Assembly: GCA_949288405.1 (NCBI GenBank)
Contig: CASEKM010000096.1
Location: forward strand, 1 to 6,957
Length of the DNA: 6,957 nucleotides
Reading direction: 5' to 3'
DNA from: an uncultured bacterium
GTDB lineage: Bacteria > Bacillota > Clostridia > Oscillospirales > Oscillospiraceae
The first letter of the stretch is position 1. Each line of letters begins with the position of its first letter. Below are positions 5,323-6,957 of the stretch, in pieces. Under the pieces are notes generated by a model. That model saw only the letters and a list, made by a program, of their open reading frames with translations. It was not told the DNA's origin and made no database searches. The position numbers were made by a program, and so were the translations under genes.

Positions 5323-5369
5323 GCGCACCAAAAGAAACGAGATAAAATAAAAGGGGTTTTGTTTGGCTT

Positions 5370-6365
5370 ATGGATATGGATGTTTCCCTCTCCTATTTTC
5401 TCCAGGCGATCTCTACGAACCCGATCATGCTGGTGACCGTGCTGCTCACCCTGGGCGTTGTCTTCGTCAACGGCTGGACCGACGCCCCCAACGCCATCGC
5501 CACCTGCATCACCACCCGCTGCCTGGGGGCCCGAAAGGCCATTATGCTCAGCGCGGTCTTCAACTTCCTGGGCGTGCTGATCATGACCCATATCAACAGC
5601 TCGGTGGCCTCCACCATCAGCGATATGGTGGACTTCGGCAGCAACACCCACGAGGCGCAGATCGCCCTGTGCGCCGCCCTGTTCTCCATCGTGGTGTACA
5701 GCGTGGGGGCGTCCTATTTCGGCATCCCCACCAGCGAGAGCCACAGCTTAATCGCAGGCCTCACCGGGGCCGCCATCGCCATCCACGGCGGGCTGGACGG
5801 CGTCAACGGGGCGGAGTGGATCAAGGTCATCTACGGCCTGGTCCTCAGCCTGGCCCTGGGCTTCCTGTCCGGCTGGGTGCTGTGCAAGCTGGTCACCGTG
5901 GTGTGCTACAACATGAACCGGCACAAGACCAACCGCTTCTTCCGGGCGGCCCAGATTTTCGGCGCCGCCGCCATGAGCTTCATGCACGGGGCCCAGGACG
6001 GCCAGAAGTTCATCGGCGTGCTGTTCCTGGGCGTGGCCTTCAGCAACGGCCAGAGCAGCGTGGAGGGGGTGGCCATCCCCATCTGGCTGATGGTGGTGTG
6101 CAGTACCGTCATGGGCGTGGGCACCAGCGTGGGCGGCGAGAAGATCATCAAATCGGTGGGCATGGACATGGTGAAGCTGGAGAAGTACCAGGGCTTTGCC
6201 GCCGACCTGTCCGCCGCCTTCTGCCTGCTGCTGTCCAGGGTGAAGCGGCTGTCCGCCATCAACTTCGGCGTGGTCAAGGACATGATGCTCACCTGGGTGT
6301 TTACCTTCCCCGGCTGCGGCCTCATCAGCTTTGTGATGGCCAAGCTGTTTATGACCATCCTGTGA
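5370..6365 (+). CDS. pit: PiT-family inorganic phosphate transporter with an apparent internal deletion
   Basis: A 331-residue polytopic membrane protein of the PiT family (low-affinity phosphate symport driven by cation or proton gradients). The inverted-repeat family signatures are visible: first half VNGWTDAPNAIAT (33-45) and GIPTSESHSLIAGLTGA (118-134); second half FMHGAQDGQKFIGV (204-217), GGEKIIKSVGMDMVKLEKYQ (255-274) and GFAADLSAAFCLLLS (275-289). At 289-290 the sequence passes straight into RVKRLSAINFGVVKDMMLTW. The stretch expected between them, with the second PVSTTH-type signature and following glycines, is missing, roughly 20-25 residues, in frame. The transporter may be inactive or altered, or the assembly may have lost a segment. 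The ATG at 5370 is preceded by a weak AAGGGG (5351-5356), 13 nt away; ATG at 5376 is an alternative. It forms an operon with the DUF47 gene 64 nt downstream. Confidence 0.9.
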   Translation: MDMDVSLSYFLQAISTNPIMLVTVLLTLGVVFVNGWTDAPNAIATCITTRCLGARKAIMLSAVFNFLGVLIMTHINSSVASTISDMVDFGSNTHEAQIALCAALFSIVVYSVGASYFGIPTSESHSLIAGLTGAAIAIHGGLDGVNGAEWIKVIYGLVLSLALGFLSGWVLCKLVTVVCYNMNRHKTNRFFRAAQIFGAAAMSFMHGAQDGQKFIGVLFLGVAFSNGQSSVEGVAIPIWLMVVCSTVMGVGTSVGGEKIIKSVGMDMVKLEKYQGFAADLSAAFCLLLSRVKRLSAINFGVVKDMMLTWVFTFPGCGLISFVMAKLFMTIL

Positions 6366-6367
6366 TT

Positions 6368-6381
6368 CCGGAGCGTTCCGG
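6368..6381 (+). repeat. Short intergenic inverted repeat CCGGA-gcgt-TCCGG
   Basis: Five-base-pair arms (6368-6372 and 6377-6381) lie just after the pit stop codon. No T tract follows, so it should not end transcription before the DUF47 gene. It may be a processing or stabilising hairpin, or chance. Confidence 0.3.
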
Positions 6382-6429
6382 TTCTGTTTGGGTCCCCATT
6401 TGAAGATTTGATTCAGGAGTGAGACGGAA

Positions 6430-6957
6430 ATGGCAAAGAAGCAAGACGCATATTATTTTGAAACCTTTACGGCCTGTCTGGACGACGCCTGCAAGGCGGC
6501 CCAGCTGCTGGACCGGTCCATGCGGGAGTTTGACCCCGCCCAGATCAAAGAGACGCTGGACGAGATGCACAACATCGAGCACGCCGCCGACGACAAGAAG
6601 CACGAGCTGCTCAACGTGCTGGCCAAGGCCTTCATCACCCCCATCGAGCGGGAGGACATCATCCTCCTCAGCCAGAACATCGACGAGGTCACCGACAAGA
6701 TCGAGGACGTGCTGCTGCGTGTCTACTGCAACAACGTGCAGAAGATCCGGCCGGAGGCCCTGGAGCTGTCCCGGCTGGTGATCCGCTGCTGTGAGGAGGC
6801 CAAGCTCATGGCCCAGGAGTTCGCCGACTTCAAGCGCTCCAAGGGCCTGCGGGACCACATCATCCGCATCAACACCCTGGAGGAGGAGGCTGACCAGCAG
6901 TTCATCAATAACATGCGCACCCTCCACACCACCTGCACCGACCCCATTGAGATCATC
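6430..6957 (+). CDS. DUF47 / PhoU-like protein, Pit partner (partial, 3' end beyond right edge)
   Basis: The first 176 residues of a cytoplasmic, all-helical DUF47 (PhoU-divergent) protein. Such proteins are encoded beside Pit transporters and are thought to modulate phosphate uptake. The sequence starts MAKKQDAYYFETFTACLDDA, and has the family blocks MHNIEHAADDKKHELLN (46-62) and AFITPIEREDIILLSQNIDE (67-86) followed by VTDKIEDVLLR (87-97). The helical repeat resumes with INTLEEEADQQFINNMR (147-163). Acidic and histidine residues (E50-H51, D54-D55, E74-D76) match the metal-binding pattern of the PhoU superfamily. The ATG has a good AGGAG (6415-6419) 10 nt upstream. Family members are usually about 205-215 residues, so some 30-40 residues lie beyond the window. 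It follows pit by 64 nt without a terminator, so they share a transcript. Confidence 0.95.
   Translation, partial: MAKKQDAYYFETFTACLDDACKAAQLLDRSMREFDPAQIKETLDEMHNIEHAADDKKHELLNVLAKAFITPIEREDIILLSQNIDEVTDKIEDVLLRVYCNNVQKIRPEALELSRLVIRCCEEAKLMAQEFADFKRSKGLRDHIIRINTLEEEADQQFINNMRTLHTTCTDPIEII

Larger units (their letters stand above)
5117..5369 (+). promoter_or_regulatory. Long structured 5' leader of the pit operon, candidate cis-regulatory RNA
   Basis: This stretch holds no convincing gene. By hand it pairs into: P1 5125-5131 with 5228-5234 (7 bp, one GU); a symmetrical 4x4 internal loop; P2 5136-5142 with 5217-5223 (7 bp, two GU); then a junction with hairpin P3 5146-5153/5158-5166 (8 bp, one bulged base, loop CGAG), a small GTG/CAC hairpin (5168-5177), and P4 5183-5211 (3 bp, 4-nt bulge, 6 bp, 7-nt loop). 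After it come a weak hairpin running into T7 (5236-5259) and two overlapping GC-rich hairpins (5272-5306 or 5299-5322). I recognise no known riboswitch: ATAGAGG recalls the 5' side of the lysine riboswitch, but the junction is too small and its other conserved loops are absent. The regulated gene would be pit. Confidence 0.5.

Noticed and set aside
5098..5436. 112-codon plus-strand frame through the pit leader into pit
   Set aside because: Its ATG lies within the promoter region upstream of the predicted start of transcription, it has no ribosome binding site, and its end overlaps pit in another frame.
5109..5744. 211-codon minus-strand frame spanning the leader and the start of pit
   Set aside because: It lies mostly opposite Pit coding sequence and has the composition of a GC shadow; the leader part matches the suspected dispersed repeat.

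Overview
The window looks like chromosomal DNA of a GC-rich, low-spore-marker member of the Clostridia, most like gut Oscillospiraceae (Flavonifractor/Lawsonibacter-type). The reasons are the strong GC bias at third codon positions, AGGAGG-type ribosome binding sites, consensus sigma-A promoters, and gene families common in that group (M56/BlaI pairs, a Pit-DUF47 operon). This placement is inference. No phage, plasmid, CRISPR, tRNA or rRNA sequence was seen.

Layout, left to right. (1) 1-1029, minus strand: most of a GT4/GT1-like glycosyltransferase with a TTG start, running off the left edge. (2) 1030-1195: a compact divergent control region. The two best promoters face each other, so the 5' leaders overlap in antisense, and two dyads sit on the predicted start site and the -10 box. 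(3) 1196-1747, plus strand: a small PAP2-family membrane phosphatase, followed by a perfect palindrome at its stop codon and a bidirectional intrinsic terminator. (4) 1828-4946, minus strand: a two-gene operon, a BlaI/MecI-type repressor overlapping by ATGA a 915-residue M56 (BlaR1-type) membrane metalloprotease. The protease half is intact, but the large extracellular half is not a penicillin-binding sensor. A perfect operator-like palindrome lies on the predicted start site of this operon. (5) 4985-5369: a non-coding stretch with a consensus-like extended -10 promoter for the next operon and a leader of about 250 nt that folds on paper into a closed multi-branched RNA, a weak T-rich hairpin and then two mutually exclusive GC-rich hairpins. 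(6) 5370-6365, plus strand: a PiT-family phosphate transporter that seems to lack the second PxSTTH-type signature. (7) 6430-6957, plus strand: the start of a DUF47/PhoU-like protein, running off the right edge.

How the genes work together. The Pit and DUF47 genes form the usual low-affinity phosphate uptake module. The BlaI/M56 pair is a self-regulated signalling unit: an extracytoplasmic signal would activate the protease, which would inactivate the repressor; the signal is unknown and probably not a beta-lactam. The glycosyltransferase and the PAP2 phosphatase may both act on the cell envelope (sugar transfer and lipid-phosphate recycling), and their interlocked promoters suggest coordinated or mutually exclusive expression. 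The points most worth checking are the structured leader of the phosphate operon, the apparent deletion in Pit, and the duplicated non-PBP sensor of the M56 protein.
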